From positions 51,108 to 115,107 of the forward strand of contig CBIHNW010000018.1 of NCBI GenBank assembly GCA_966211795.1: 64,000 bases of DNA. Direction: 5' to 3'. The translations under genes and the position numbers were made by a program. The stretch comes from 21-14-0-10-47-8 sp966211795. Its GTDB lineage: Bacteria; Bdellovibrionota; Bdellovibrionia; Bdellovibrionales; Bdellovibrionaceae. Shown one piece after another: positions 52,487-61,786 of the stretch (the first letter of the stretch is position 1; every line of letters begins with the position of its first letter). Below the pieces are notes generated by a model. That model was not told where the DNA came from. It ran no database searches and was given only the letters and a program-made list of their open reading frames with translations.

Positions 52487-53527
52487 ATGTTTAGTTTCTT
52501 CAAGGATGAAGGCATTTCCGGTGCCGATTATTACGTGGATTTGGGAACGGCGAACACTCTGATCGCGGCTCGCGGCAAAGGGGTCGTGGTGAACGAACCG
52601 ACGCTCATCGCCTACTCGGAAGTCAGCCCCGGCAAACGCAAAGTCGTGGCGGTCGGATTGGACGCCCGAGACAAGGTGGCGAAGACTCCGGGCAACATCA
52701 CCGCTCTTCGACCCCTGCGCGACGGCGTGATCGCCGATTACGACACAACCGAAACGATGCTGCGCTACTTTCTGAACCGGCCCGGCATGAAAAACATGTT
52801 TTCGCGACCGCGGATCGTGATTTCACTTCCTTACGGCGTGACCGAAGTTGAAAAACGCGCCGCCATCGACGCGGGAAAAGCGGCGGGCGCGAAAGAAGTC
52901 TATTTGATCGATGAGCCCATGGTGGCCGCGATCGGCGCGGGCTTGCCCGTGAAAGATGCCAAGGGCAGCATGATCATCGACATTGGCGGCGGAACGACCG
53001 AAGTCGCCGTGATCGCCTTGGCCGATATCGTTTATTGCCAAGCAGTGCGCTTGGGCGGACACAAATTCGATGAAGCCATCATCGATTACATGAAAAAGAA
53101 AAAAGCCCTGATCATCAACGAAACCATCGCCGAACAACTGAAAGTTCAGATCGGCACCGCCTGCCCCAAGAAAGACATTCGCTCGATGAGCGTGGTCGGC
53201 CGGGATTTCAATTCAGGCTTGATGAAGACCATCGAGGTCTCTTCGGAAGATGTCGGCAACGCCATGGATGATTGTTTGCGAGACATCATCGACGCGGTTC
53301 ATTTGGCGCTGGAACAAACACCACCCGAGCTGGTATCCGACATCATCGAAACCGGCATCGTGCTGGCCGGTGGCGGCGCTTTGATTCGCGATATCGACAT
53401 TCGCATTCAAAACGAAGTTCGACTGCCGGTTCGGATCGCAAACGATCCCCTGACCACAATCGCCCGCGGTGGCGAGAAGGTTTTGGAAGATCCGATTTTG
53501 CTCGAGAAAATTCAGCTCGAAATTTAA
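52487..53527 (+). CDS. mreB: MreB, actin-like cell-shape protein
   Basis: This 346-aa actin-fold ATPase forms filaments that guide cell-wall synthesis. Phosphate 1 motif GADYYVDLGTANTLI, connect 1 PRIVISLPYGVTEVEKRA, phosphate 2 MIIDIGGGTTEVAVIAL and adenosine motif ETGIVLAGGGALIRDID all fit MreB. Length is standard. Bdellovibrio has two mreB genes; this one is not next to mreC/mreD/rodA, so it is probably the second copy. The upstream gene is a barrel-like outer-membrane protein. A bidirectional terminator follows at 53606. Confidence 0.97.
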   Translation: MFSFFKDEGISGADYYVDLGTANTLIAARGKGVVVNEPTLIAYSEVSPGKRKVVAVGLDARDKVAKTPGNITALRPLRDGVIADYDTTETMLRYFLNRPGMKNMFSRPRIVISLPYGVTEVEKRAAIDAGKAAGAKEVYLIDEPMVAAIGAGLPVKDAKGSMIIDIGGGTTEVAVIALADIVYCQAVRLGGHKFDEAIIDYMKKKKALIINETIAEQLKVQIGTACPKKDIRSMSVVGRDFNSGLMKTIEVSSEDVGNAMDDCLRDIIDAVHLALEQTPPELVSDIIETGIVLAGGGALIRDIDIRIQNEVRLPVRIANDPLTTIARGGEKVLEDPILLEKIQLEI

Positions 53528-53605
53528 GCGGCGCTTTTTCCGCCTCAAGAGATTCCAGATGTGGCCTTCACTTTAGGGCCATTGGCCATCCAGAACAAAA
53601 AACAG

Positions 53606-53645
53606 AAAAGCCCACCAAGAATCCTTGGCAGGCTTTTTATTTTTC
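53606..53645. terminator. Bidirectional terminator between mreB and a regulator gene
   Basis: AGCC...CCAAG pairs with CTTGG...GGCT around a short loop, with A-rich sequence on the left and a T-run (TTTTTATTTTT) on the right. It lies between the convergent stops at 53527 and 53662 and can serve both. Confidence 0.7.
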
Positions 53646-53661
53646 ATCTTATATCGATAGC

Positions 53662-54354
53662 TTACATTTGAGACTTCATGTGAAGGCTGTAGCCTTTGCC
53701 GTAGATCGTTTTCAGCTCAATGCTTGAATCTGCCAGCTTTTTTCGAAGTGCCGTGATGTGTGGATCCATGGCGCGTTCAGAGGGGAGCTCTTGCCCCCAC
53801 ACGAATTCGTTCAACACTTGGCGATCCACCATCTGTCCCTGATTTTTCATCAGGCAGTGCAGAATTTTGAATTCGATAAAACCCAACGAAATCTCACGTC
53901 CGCCAGCTTCGACCCGATGGCTGATTAAATCCATCGACAGATCGCCGAGCTGAACTTTGTGGGATTCAACCGTCGGGCGACGGCGAATGCGATTGATCTT
54001 CGATGCCACCCGCGACAGAAGCTCGGTCGGATGAAACGGTTTCGCGATAAAATCGTCGGCACCCGATGAATAGCAGTCGATGCGATTGGCGGTGTCGTCA
54101 GACGCCGTCAACATCAACACTGGAATCATCTCCGTTTTCGGATTTCGGCGAAGCGCGCGCACCACATCCAAACCACTTCCGCCCGGCATCACCATGTCCA
54201 AAATGACGGCGGCGGGCTCGCGATCGGCCGCAAGCTCTAGAGCTTCAGCCCCGTTTTTTGCGAAAATCGTTTGGTAATTGGTTGATAAAACTTCCGCTAA
54301 AAACTCTCGGATCTCTGCTTCGTCGTCAACAATCAGTACTTTTTCTTTCTCCAC
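53662..54354 (-). CDS. OmpR/PhoB-family response regulator
   Basis: This 230-aa transcription factor has a receiver (IVDDEAE, Asp53 in VILDMVMPGGSG, KPFHPTEL) and a winged-helix output domain (ISLGFIEFKILHCLMKNQGQMVDRQVLNEFVWG, in part; TIYGKGYSLH end). It has no adjacent kinase, so it is an orphan regulator. It is the last gene on the - strand before the terminator shared with mreB. Its targets are unknown. Confidence 0.95.
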   Translation of the reverse strand: MEKEKVLIVDDEAEIREFLAEVLSTNYQTIFAKNGAEALELAADREPAAVILDMVMPGGSGLDVVRALRRNPKTEMIPVLMLTASDDTANRIDCYSSGADDFIAKPFHPTELLSRVASKINRIRRRPTVESHKVQLGDLSMDLISHRVEAGGREISLGFIEFKILHCLMKNQGQMVDRQVLNEFVWGQELPSERAMDPHITALRKKLADSSIELKTIYGKGYSLHMKSQM

Positions 54355-54487
54355 TTAAAGCCTCTCGTAATAAATAGATTGTTAGCTACTGATTCTATTT
54401 TATGCCGATCTCCGATTGTAAAGAAATCCTTTGGATGAAATGTGGCCTAAGGTCTTTGTGCAGGGGCGCAAACGAATAATAGCTGGA

Positions 54488-55441
54488 TCAATAGCCAGTC
54501 CCTTGCTCCATTTCTATGCGCAATAGAAGACGAAGCTCCCGAGCAACTGGACCTACGTCGCCAGACCCGACCTTGCGACCTTCAAATTCAGTCACCGGCA
54601 AAACGTCCAGGGTCGTGCCGATCATGAACATCTCGCGAGCCTTTAAAAGATCATTTTCGGACACGTCTCTCACCTGTGTTCGCTGACCCTTTCTGGCGGC
54701 CGCTTCGAAGGCCCGAACCATCGTGGTGCCACGAAGAATTTGATCAAAAAGCGGATGCACCAAAATGCCTTGCTCATCCACCAGGGCGATGTTTTCGGTT
54801 GAACTTTCGGCGACATTTTCGTTTCGGTCAAAAGCGATGGTAAAGTCCAAGCCGCGATCAATGGCTTCCTTTTTCATCATCACGTTTGGAAGGTAATTGC
54901 AAGATTTCACCTGCGCCATCCAAGGTTCTTTCACCGGAATGCGACTGCGCCCGACACGGACGCCTTTTTCAAAAAGCTCTTCCTTGGGCACTCGCAAATC
55001 CGTAATCGTCACGTACATTTGACTGCCGACCGAGTCGTAGGGATTGGTGGTGTAACCACCAGGTCCGCGCGAAATGAAAAGTCGAACCAAAACATTTGAT
55101 CGATTGGCCACCCGTAAGGTTTGCAAGATGATCGCTTCCATTTCATCCAGCGCAAAAGGCAATTTGATGCCAATGGATTCCGCAGATCGCGACAATCTCT
55201 GCAAATGTTCTTTCATCAAAAACACTTTGCGCTCGACCGCCTTCATCGCCTCGAAAACCCCGTCTCCCCGATGCACCATGTGATCATCCATTGGCAGCAT
55301 CATCAGGGCGGGGTCGGTCGTGATTCCACCCAACCACGTCGAGTAATGCGCATAGTACTGTGGCCAAAATGGGTTCGTTTTATTTTTGAGGTTTTGCAAA
55401 ATGGTTTGCGGGTCCAGCAAGGGAATATTCATTTGCTTCAC
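54488..55441 (-). CDS. Class IV PLP-dependent aminotransferase, BCAT/ADCL-like
   Basis: This 317-aa enzyme is of the branched-chain aminotransferase/4-amino-4-deoxychorismate lyase/D-amino-acid transaminase fold. The N-terminal segment HMVHRGDGVFEAMKAVERKVFLMKEHLQRL is typical, PLP would bind Lys179 (VKSCNYLPNVMMKKEA), and the conserved Glu lies in NVAESSTENIALV, with RGTTMVRAFE later. Substrate choice between branched-chain amino acids and other acids cannot be settled from sequence. It is longer at the N-terminus than many BCATs (about 50 extra residues). It is divergent from the lipoprotein carbonic anhydrase gene. Confidence 0.9.
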   Translation of the reverse strand: MKQMNIPLLDPQTILQNLKNKTNPFWPQYYAHYSTWLGGITTDPALMMLPMDDHMVHRGDGVFEAMKAVERKVFLMKEHLQRLSRSAESIGIKLPFALDEMEAIILQTLRVANRSNVLVRLFISRGPGGYTTNPYDSVGSQMYVTITDLRVPKEELFEKGVRVGRSRIPVKEPWMAQVKSCNYLPNVMMKKEAIDRGLDFTIAFDRNENVAESSTENIALVDEQGILVHPLFDQILRGTTMVRAFEAAARKGQRTQVRDVSENDLLKAREMFMIGTTLDVLPVTEFEGRKVGSGDVGPVARELRLLLRIEMEQGTGY

Positions 55442-55497
55442 GCGTAAGTCCTCTGAAACAATTTCTAGGAATCACAGTTTAGTTGAAGGAGTCTTTC

Positions 55498-56406
55498 ATG
55501 AGAATCGCTTTTTTACTTTTCATCACTTCTGGTCTTTTATCTTCAGGTTGCGCCCTGAAATCTCGCCGCACCGAGGACCTTCCGCCTGTCAGCGCGCAGA
55601 AGGCGGTGGAACCAGCGGCTCGGACCGAGCACACGGTGACAATTGAAAATGCGAATCACGCGGAAGAGAATGCGACAAAGAGCGAGACCGCGGCGACAAA
55701 GACCGAAGCGCACGAAGCTCCTGCGACGCCAGCGGCGGAAGAACCAAAGATTGAAATCAAGCAGGTGGCGGCCACCCCGACTCACCCGGATGCGAAAAAA
55801 GGTGTTGAGCCCGAGAAAGCTCTGGGCTGGTTGAAAAACGGCAACATTCGTTTTCGCAAAGGATTTTTACGCAAAGACGGACAATCACAAAAAGACGTGC
55901 AGCGCCTGGCGGCGGGCCAATCCCCGCACACCATCGTGCTTTCTTGCAGCGACAGCCGCGTGCCACCTGAAATCGTGTTTGATCAGAAACTGGGCGAAAT
56001 TTTCACCGTGCGAAATGCGGGCGAAATTCCGGATCGCGCGACAATTGCCAGCATCGAATACGCGGTCGAGCATTTGGGATCGCGCTTGATTTTGGTGATG
56101 GGTCACACGTCTTGCGGAGCAGTCAAAGCTGCCTTAGGCACGATGAACGGCGAAGATGCCGGCAGCCCTTCACTGAATGCCTTGGTGCATGACATTCATC
56201 CCCGCCTGGCCAGCCTGAAAGGGCAAAAACCTGCAGCCGACGTGCACGAAGAAAGTGCGGCCAACGCTCGAGGCATTGCGCATGATCTGATGGCCCGCTC
56301 AGAAATCATTCGCAGCCGAGTTGCCAATGGCGACCTGATGATCCGCTCGGCTTTGTACCACCTGGATTCGGGCGTGGTTGATTTCGACGACGCAGCTCAG
56401 AAATAA
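55498..56406 (+). CDS. Beta-class carbonic anhydrase with a lipoprotein signal
   Basis: This 302-aa enzyme interconverts CO2 and bicarbonate. Zinc ligands are visible: Cys150-x-Asp152-x-Arg154 (SCSDSRVPPE), His203 and Cys206 (GHTSCGAVKAAL). The surprise is the N-terminus: a lipoprotein-type signal (LLSSGC, acylated Cys18) and about 85 residues of Ala/Glu/Thr/Lys-rich linker. The enzyme would therefore sit in the periplasm on a membrane rather than in the cytosol. The ATG at 55498 follows AAGGAG by seven bases. It starts about 36 bases ahead of metG, perhaps in the same unit. Confidence 0.9.
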   Translation: MRIAFLLFITSGLLSSGCALKSRRTEDLPPVSAQKAVEPAARTEHTVTIENANHAEENATKSETAATKTEAHEAPATPAAEEPKIEIKQVAATPTHPDAKKGVEPEKALGWLKNGNIRFRKGFLRKDGQSQKDVQRLAAGQSPHTIVLSCSDSRVPPEIVFDQKLGEIFTVRNAGEIPDRATIASIEYAVEHLGSRLILVMGHTSCGAVKAALGTMNGEDAGSPSLNALVHDIHPRLASLKGQKPAADVHEESAANARGIAHDLMARSEIIRSRVANGDLMIRSALYHLDSGVVDFDDAAQK

Positions 56407-56442
56407 CGACATCCCCCCACGTCTTCTGCTACAGTGCAGGCC

Positions 56443-58542
56443 ATGAGAAAGATCTTACTGACCTGCGCTCTTCCCTATGCCAATGGCCCGCTTCATGTCG
56501 GCCATATGTTTGAACATTTATACGCCGATTTCTGGACGCGTTTTCAAAAAATGCGCGGACATCAGGTGCTTTTCATCTGCGCCGATGACACTCACGGCAC
56601 GCCGATCATGGTCGAAGCCCGCAAGCGCGGCATCACGCCCGAAACTTTGATTGATTTGGCGTGGAAAGACCACGTCGGCGACCTCAAAGGTTTTCAGGTC
56701 GAGCACACGCATTACTCGTCCACCAACTCGGCCGCCAATAAAGAGCTGTGCGAGCTTTTCTACGGAAAGATGAAAGAGAAAAATCATCTCACCATTAAAA
56801 GCATTCAGCAGCTTTACTGCGAAAACGATAAAATGTTTTTGCCCGATCGTTTCGTCAAAGGCGACTGTCCCAAGTGCGGTGCCAAAGATCAATACGGCGA
56901 TAGCTGTGACGTTTGCGCTTCGACCTACACGCCAGCGGATCTGAAAAATTCTTACTGCGCGGTCTGCGGCACTCCTCCGGTGCAAAAGCCGTCAGATCAG
57001 ATCATGTTCAAGCTCAATGACTTTCATGATTACTTGAAATCTTGGCTTCCGACCCACACTTCGAAAGAGGTCGGCAACAAGATGATGGAGTGGTTCAACG
57101 AGCCGCTGCGCGATTGGGACATTTCGCGCAATGCCCCTTACTTTGGCTTTCAGATTCCAGGTTATCCGGACAAATATTTCTACGTCTGGGTGGATGCGCC
57201 GATGGGCTACGTTTCGTCGACGAAAGAATACTGTGATCAGAATGGCCTTTCGTTTGATGAATTCTGGAAGTCCGAAAAAAGCGAAGTTTACCATTTGATC
57301 GGCAAAGACATCGTTTATTTCCACACTCTGTTCTGGCCGGCACTTCTCAAGTCCGCGGATTTCCGCACGCCGACCAGCGTGTGGGTGCATGGACACATTC
57401 TGGTGAATGGCGAAAAGATGAGTAAATCCAAAGGGACATTCCTTTCTGCTCGAGTGTACCGTGAACATTTGGATCCGATGTACCTACGCTATTATTTTGC
57501 CAGCAAGTTTTCAAATGGCGTAGATGACGTGGATTTCAATCTCGAGGATTTCACCCAGCGCACGAATTCCGATTTGATCGGTAAGATCACGAATCTGGCT
57601 TCACGCGGCGCCCAGATGCTCAACACCAAAATGGACGGCGTGATCAGCGAGCCGGATGCCGAAGGCATGAAGCTTCTGACTTTGGCTCAGGCAAAATCGG
57701 AAGAGATCGCGACCTTCTTTGAAAATCGCGAGTTCTTAAAAGCGATCAACGAAATTCGCGCCCTGGCGGATGAAGCCAATCGCTATTTTGACGAGAAAGC
57801 GCCTTGGAAGACGGTGGAAAGCAATCCTGCTGGAACCAAACAAGTGCTCTCTACAACTTTGAATCTTTTCCGCATGTTAGCGGTTTATTTGAAACCGATT
57901 CTTCCGCTGTACACCGAGAAGGTCGAAAAACTTTTTGGTGAAAAACCCTATATTTGGGATTCGGCAAAAGTGATTTTAAAGAACCACAAAATTCAAGCAT
58001 ACGAACATTTAGCGACACGAATTGATCCCGTGAAAGTGAAGGCCATGATGGATGCCAATAAAAAAGAACTCGAAGAAAAAGCAGCGCTCGACGCAAAGGC
58101 CGGTTTCGTCAAAGGCCCCGCTTCCGCTGCTGGCGGAACGGCAACGGCCCAGCCCGCTGCGGGCTCGTCTGCTGGAGCCGCGGCAAAGGCGGAACGAAAC
58201 GCGGATCGTCCGGCCGAGATTTCGATTGATGATTTTGGTAAGATCGATCTTCGCGTGGCCGAGATTGTGGATGCCGAAGAGATCAAGGAAGCCGACAAGC
58301 TTTTGCGTTTGAAAGTGAGCCTGGGTCCTTTGGGCGAACGACAGATCATTGCCGGCATCAAATCGGCTTATAAGCCCGAGCAATTGAAAGGTCGCATGGT
58401 GATCGTGGTCGCAAACCTGGCGCCTAGAAAAATGAAATTTGGCATGTCTGAAGGCATGGTGATCGCCGCCGGTGCTGGTGGCAGCGAACTGTTCGTGCTG
58501 TCTCCCGATGCGGGCGCCAAGGCCGGCGACAAAGTGAAATAA
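56443..58542 (+). CDS. metG: Methionyl-tRNA synthetase
   Basis: This 699-aa class I synthetase charges tRNA-Met. The HIGH-type motif is at 18-21 (LHVGH), the KMSKS motif at 325-329 and the zinc knuckles at about 142-178 (CPKCG, CDVC, CAVCG, four Cys pairs). The anticodon-binding helical domain follows, then an Ala-rich linker (about 550-590), and a C-terminal Trbp111/EMAPII-type tRNA-binding domain (IDLRVAEIVDAEEIKEADKL) that makes it a dimer. The ATG at 56443 starts exactly at RKILLTCALPYANG. It leads a run of translation-related genes. Confidence 0.98.
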   Translation: MRKILLTCALPYANGPLHVGHMFEHLYADFWTRFQKMRGHQVLFICADDTHGTPIMVEARKRGITPETLIDLAWKDHVGDLKGFQVEHTHYSSTNSAANKELCELFYGKMKEKNHLTIKSIQQLYCENDKMFLPDRFVKGDCPKCGAKDQYGDSCDVCASTYTPADLKNSYCAVCGTPPVQKPSDQIMFKLNDFHDYLKSWLPTHTSKEVGNKMMEWFNEPLRDWDISRNAPYFGFQIPGYPDKYFYVWVDAPMGYVSSTKEYCDQNGLSFDEFWKSEKSEVYHLIGKDIVYFHTLFWPALLKSADFRTPTSVWVHGHILVNGEKMSKSKGTFLSARVYREHLDPMYLRYYFASKFSNGVDDVDFNLEDFTQRTNSDLIGKITNLASRGAQMLNTKMDGVISEPDAEGMKLLTLAQAKSEEIATFFENREFLKAINEIRALADEANRYFDEKAPWKTVESNPAGTKQVLSTTLNLFRMLAVYLKPILPLYTEKVEKLFGEKPYIWDSAKVILKNHKIQAYEHLATRIDPVKVKAMMDANKKELEEKAALDAKAGFVKGPASAAGGTATAQPAAGSSAGAAAKAERNADRPAEISIDDFGKIDLRVAEIVDAEEIKEADKLLRLKVSLGPLGERQIIAGIKSAYKPEQLKGRMVIVVANLAPRKMKFGMSEGMVIAAGAGGSELFVLSPDAGAKAGDKVK

Positions 58543-58561
58543 AGACTTTGCGACCGTGGCG

Positions 58562-59329
58562 ATGACGAACGAGGAACTATCCATTCTCAAATCCTGTTAC
58601 CAGCTCATGCGAGAGATGGAGCAGTCCGGAGCCGATGGACAGTTTCAAGAAAAAGACCTGCATCGCCTGGCGGGCTTGCTGCAAAGTTTTTCGCTCTCGA
58701 GCTCACCCGAGCTTGAGAAGCTCTCGGTCATTCCCGAACATCTGCATCCAAAGATGTCGCTTCGACATTTTTTAAATTTTCTGGTTCCGGTGGAAAGACT
58801 GGTCGGTCGAAACGTCAGCGATGATTCGTTTTTGGTGACCAGCCAGGATCGCGCGCCATCGGCGGTGACCAAGGTTCCTCTGTATTTCGTTTTGGAAAAT
58901 ATCCGCTCGGCTTTTAATGTCGGCTCGATCTTTCGATTGGCGGACTGTTTGGCAGCCGAAGCGATTTACCTTTGCGGCTACACTCCCACTCCGGAAAATG
59001 AAGCGCTCGAGAAAACGTCCCTGGGAACTTTGGCCAACACATCTTGGAAACAGTTTGCGCATTTGAATGAAGCATTGTTGGACCTGCAAAAAAAGCAGGT
59101 GCAGATCTTAGCGCTTGAAACCGCCGAGAAATCTCGGGATCTTTATTCTTTGGATTTGCAAAAGCCCACGGCCTTTGTCGTTGGCAATGAAAGGTTTGGG
59201 CTTGAGCCATCGACCTTGCAGCTTTGCGATGCGGTCGTGAAGATTCCGACCTTCGGTCTTAAAAACTCTCTGAATGTTTCAAACGCCCTGTCGATCGCAA
59301 GCTACGAATGGCGGCGGCAGTGGAAATAA
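58562..59329 (+). CDS. SpoU/TrmH-family RNA methyltransferase
   Basis: This 255-aa SPOUT enzyme transfers methyl from SAM to a ribose 2'-OH of tRNA or rRNA. Motif 1 is LENIRSAFNVGSIFRLAD, motif 2 FVVGNERFGLE and motif 3 VKIPTFGLKNSLNVSNALSIASYEW, which form the SAM-binding trefoil knot. About 110 residues at the N-terminus are an extra, family-variable region. The start may be the ATG at 58562 or an upstream GTG at 58556. It lies 20 bases after metG and overlaps trmO, so these genes are co-transcribed. Confidence 0.93.
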   Translation: MTNEELSILKSCYQLMREMEQSGADGQFQEKDLHRLAGLLQSFSLSSSPELEKLSVIPEHLHPKMSLRHFLNFLVPVERLVGRNVSDDSFLVTSQDRAPSAVTKVPLYFVLENIRSAFNVGSIFRLADCLAAEAIYLCGYTPTPENEALEKTSLGTLANTSWKQFAHLNEALLDLQKKQVQILALETAEKSRDLYSLDLQKPTAFVVGNERFGLEPSTLQLCDAVVKIPTFGLKNSLNVSNALSIASYEWRRQWK

Positions 59330-60132
59330 AACCCATCGCTTTTTTCCGCACACGAAAAAAGCACAGCTACGAAGCCGCTCGCCAAGGCGCCATCGATGTT
59401 TCCGATGAGATCGGCGAAATCCATTTCGAATCAAGACAGAATTTCGAACAAGCGCTCGACGGCATCGAAGGTTTTTCCCATCTGTGGCTGCTCTACCAGT
59501 TTCACCAAAATCCGAACTGGAAACCCAAGGTCATGCCACCCCGGGGACGCACAGAAAAAATCGGCGTCTTTGCCAGCCGCTCCCCACACCGCCCGAATGC
59601 CTTGGGTCTGAGCTGCGTGGAATTGATCGAACGCGACGGCTTGATTTTACGAGTGCAAAATTTTGATCTGCTGAATGAAACACCAATCTTTGATATCAAA
59701 CCTTACATCCCCTACGCGGACTCTTTTCCCGAGGCACGCATGGGTTGGCTCGAGAATTTGGAAAAAGAAAAATTTGAGGTGCAGTTCTCGGCCAGCGCCC
59801 AACTGCAATTGGAATTTCTGAAAAGCTTGGGCCTGCAAGAACTGCGGAACTTTATTTTGCAACAGCTGCAGTTCGATCCGCTCAATAGCAAAAAAAAGAG
59901 AGTGCACGAGCTCTCCAGTGCGCAAGATGAACAAGGTCCGGCTACGAATGCCGTCTTAGCCTATCGCACCTGGCGAGCCCAGTTTTCAGTTTTGGCCCAA
60001 AATATTACCGTTCAAGATATTTTCTCTGGCTATGCGAGCGCGGATCTCGCGCCTGGCGCACCGGATCCTTACAATGATAAAGACATTCACCGACAGTTTC
60101 TTTTGAAGTTTCCACCATCGACCGCCACCTAA
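59308..60132 (+). CDS. trmO: tRNA methyltransferase TrmO (TsaA/YaeB family)
   Basis: This 274-aa enzyme methylates the N6-threonylcarbamoyl-adenosine at position 37 of tRNA. The TsaA beta-barrel domain is clear: IKPIAFFRTRKKHSYEAARQG, DGIEGFSHLWLLYQFH, PPRGRTEKIGVFASRSPHRPNALGLSCVELIE and DIKPYIPYADSFPEA (each in part). The C-terminal half (about 160-274) is less conserved. It overlaps the preceding methyltransferase by 22 bases, so the pair is translationally coupled. The alternative start GTG at 59320 is possible. Confidence 0.95.
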   Translation: MAAAVEIKPIAFFRTRKKHSYEAARQGAIDVSDEIGEIHFESRQNFEQALDGIEGFSHLWLLYQFHQNPNWKPKVMPPRGRTEKIGVFASRSPHRPNALGLSCVELIERDGLILRVQNFDLLNETPIFDIKPYIPYADSFPEARMGWLENLEKEKFEVQFSASAQLQLEFLKSLGLQELRNFILQQLQFDPLNSKKKRVHELSSAQDEQGPATNAVLAYRTWRAQFSVLAQNITVQDIFSGYASADLAPGAPDPYNDKDIHRQFLLKFPPSTAT

Positions 60133-60189
60133 ACATTGCCACTCGTCAGGTCATTCGGCTTTTCACTGCAGCTTTGGATATCTTGGTTT

Positions 60190-60651
60190 ATGCTGTCAAA
60201 CATCATGCTGAAACAAGCCTCCGTCAGTGATCTTCGCCAAGGAAAACTCACCAAGTCTCAGGGCTATCTCTCGATCTGCATGCGCACTTATCCGCGGGGT
60301 CTTAAAAAAGAATTCAGTGACGAGTACCGCTCTGATCTTGCGCCCGATACCAAGCTCTTTCGGGACTTTAAAGAGCTACAGGCCAAAGTGGGTCACGAAA
60401 AAGCTTTCGAGGACTGTCGTTACGAAGAGCGCTTCGAGCTCGGCCGCCGACCTTTGATGCATCTCGAGTACCTGGCAAAACTCAGTCGCGAGCAGGATGT
60501 TTATTTGATTTGCCAGTGTGAACTGGGTGAATACTGCCACCGGGAAATCTTGCTGCTCACGGCCCAGCAAAAATTCGCCGCCACGATCGCACCCGTTTTT
60601 CATTCTTATCCGGTCTACATGAAACGACTTTTAACCGCGCCGGGAAGTTAA
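60190..60651 (+). CDS. DUF488-family protein
   Basis: This 153-aa protein carries the DUF488 pattern: SICMRTYPRGLKKEFSDEYRSDLAPDTKLF (in part), LEYLAKLSREQDVYLICQCELGEYCHREILL with the Cys-x-Cys...Cys-His motif, and a C-terminal FHSYPVYMKRL. The family's function is unsettled; the Cys/His set could bind metal or act catalytically. Start choice between 60190 and 60205 is uncertain. It follows trmO by about 55 bases and is probably the last gene of the metG unit. Confidence 0.88.
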   Translation: MLSNIMLKQASVSDLRQGKLTKSQGYLSICMRTYPRGLKKEFSDEYRSDLAPDTKLFRDFKELQAKVGHEKAFEDCRYEERFELGRRPLMHLEYLAKLSREQDVYLICQCELGEYCHREILLLTAQQKFAATIAPVFHSYPVYMKRLLTAPGS

Positions 60652-60669
60652 GCTCGACTGGAGCGCAAA

Positions 60670-61689
60670 CTAAAGCGAGTTCGAGGTCACGGTCTTCTCG
60701 GTGCGCACAACGCGGGTGACGCCCCAGGTATTTGCGAATAGCAAGGTCTCGGGCACCCAGACTTGGCCGGATTCGCACTCGAGCGAGCTGTGATACCAGG
60801 AAGATCCATTGCGCTTTCGTTGGCAAGATTCCGTTCCGTAGGTGTCTCGAACCAGATACTGGCATTGGCCTTTTTGTTCACGCGATCCCAGAATCAAAAC
60901 CGAGTGGCGCATGCAATCGCGCGCAAATTTTCCGCTGTCACGCAGTCCTTGATAATCCGGATCCCGCAAGGCCTGCGAGCAGATCGAAGCTTCCAGTGGC
61001 TGTTGGCTTTCCAACGTTTGACGGATCAGCTCTTGCTTGGCTTGAAACGTCATTGGCTTTTGATCCAGCTCCAGCCGCTCGACTTGAAACTGCGGCTCCT
61101 GCTGAACTTTGCCTTGACACTTTTCCTGAAACAGCAGCTGCAAGAAGGAAAGAAAGTTTTTCGCCTTTAAGACCTTGGCGGTCACTTCGGCCAATTGCTT
61201 CGGGTCCTTTAAGAAGCGAAATTCCTGCAACAGGGTTTGCAGCTTCGTCTCTCGCTCGCGCCCAAAGAAAACGCGTTTGAGCTTTCCGTGAAAGTCCATG
61301 ATCTCTTCATTCTTGTGATCATCAAAGAGATCGGCCTGCGAGCAGACGCCCGATTGCTTGGCGGCCTCGAGCGCTTTTCCCGTTTCGCCAAATCCGACAT
61401 CGACGTATTCGGAAGGACGCTTGTACTGCATGGAATAATTAACGGCGAGCCACCAGGGGCTGGTCATCTCGGCCGGATTGAATTTCTTGGGACCGTATTT
61501 CGAGGCATCCAAAAGCTGGGCGGCCGCGACGGCGTAGCAAAGATTCATGTCCTTTTCGCCATTGCTATTGGCCTGGTCAAAGACCGGCAAAGACGACATC
61601 GGTCCATCGACATCCAAACGAATATCACGACACTGCGCCTGCACGCGAATCGCCGCGAAGCACAGCAAAATCCAAATTATTTTTTGCAC
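60670..61689 (-). CDS. Secreted papain-like cysteine peptidase candidate
   Basis: This 339-aa protein has a signal peptide (WILLCFAAIRVQA-QC). The mature part has the papain layout: oxyanion Gln39 (LPVFDQANSNG), nucleophile Cys51 (MNLCYAVAAAQLLDA), His near 265 (MRHSVLILGS) and an aspartate/asparagine-like residue in LVRDTYGTESC. A large helical insertion (about 100-230) carries Lys/Glu-rich segments. Papain-type peptidases secreted with or without pro-region are common in predatory relatives. The third catalytic residue is atypical, so activity is likely but not certain. The GTG start has no good ribosome site. Confidence 0.75.
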   Translation of the reverse strand: MQKIIWILLCFAAIRVQAQCRDIRLDVDGPMSSLPVFDQANSNGEKDMNLCYAVAAAQLLDASKYGPKKFNPAEMTSPWWLAVNYSMQYKRPSEYVDVGFGETGKALEAAKQSGVCSQADLFDDHKNEEIMDFHGKLKRVFFGRERETKLQTLLQEFRFLKDPKQLAEVTAKVLKAKNFLSFLQLLFQEKCQGKVQQEPQFQVERLELDQKPMTFQAKQELIRQTLESQQPLEASICSQALRDPDYQGLRDSGKFARDCMRHSVLILGSREQKGQCQYLVRDTYGTESCQRKRNGSSWYHSSLECESGQVWVPETLLFANTWGVTRVVRTEKTVTSNSL

Positions 61690-61786
61690 GATTTAGGTTA
61701 GCAAACCAACTTCCCGATCGAGAAGCGATCTTGGCTTTTCCCGGCATTTTCTGGACGAAAATGACCCATGATTTGCCAAGTGACAA

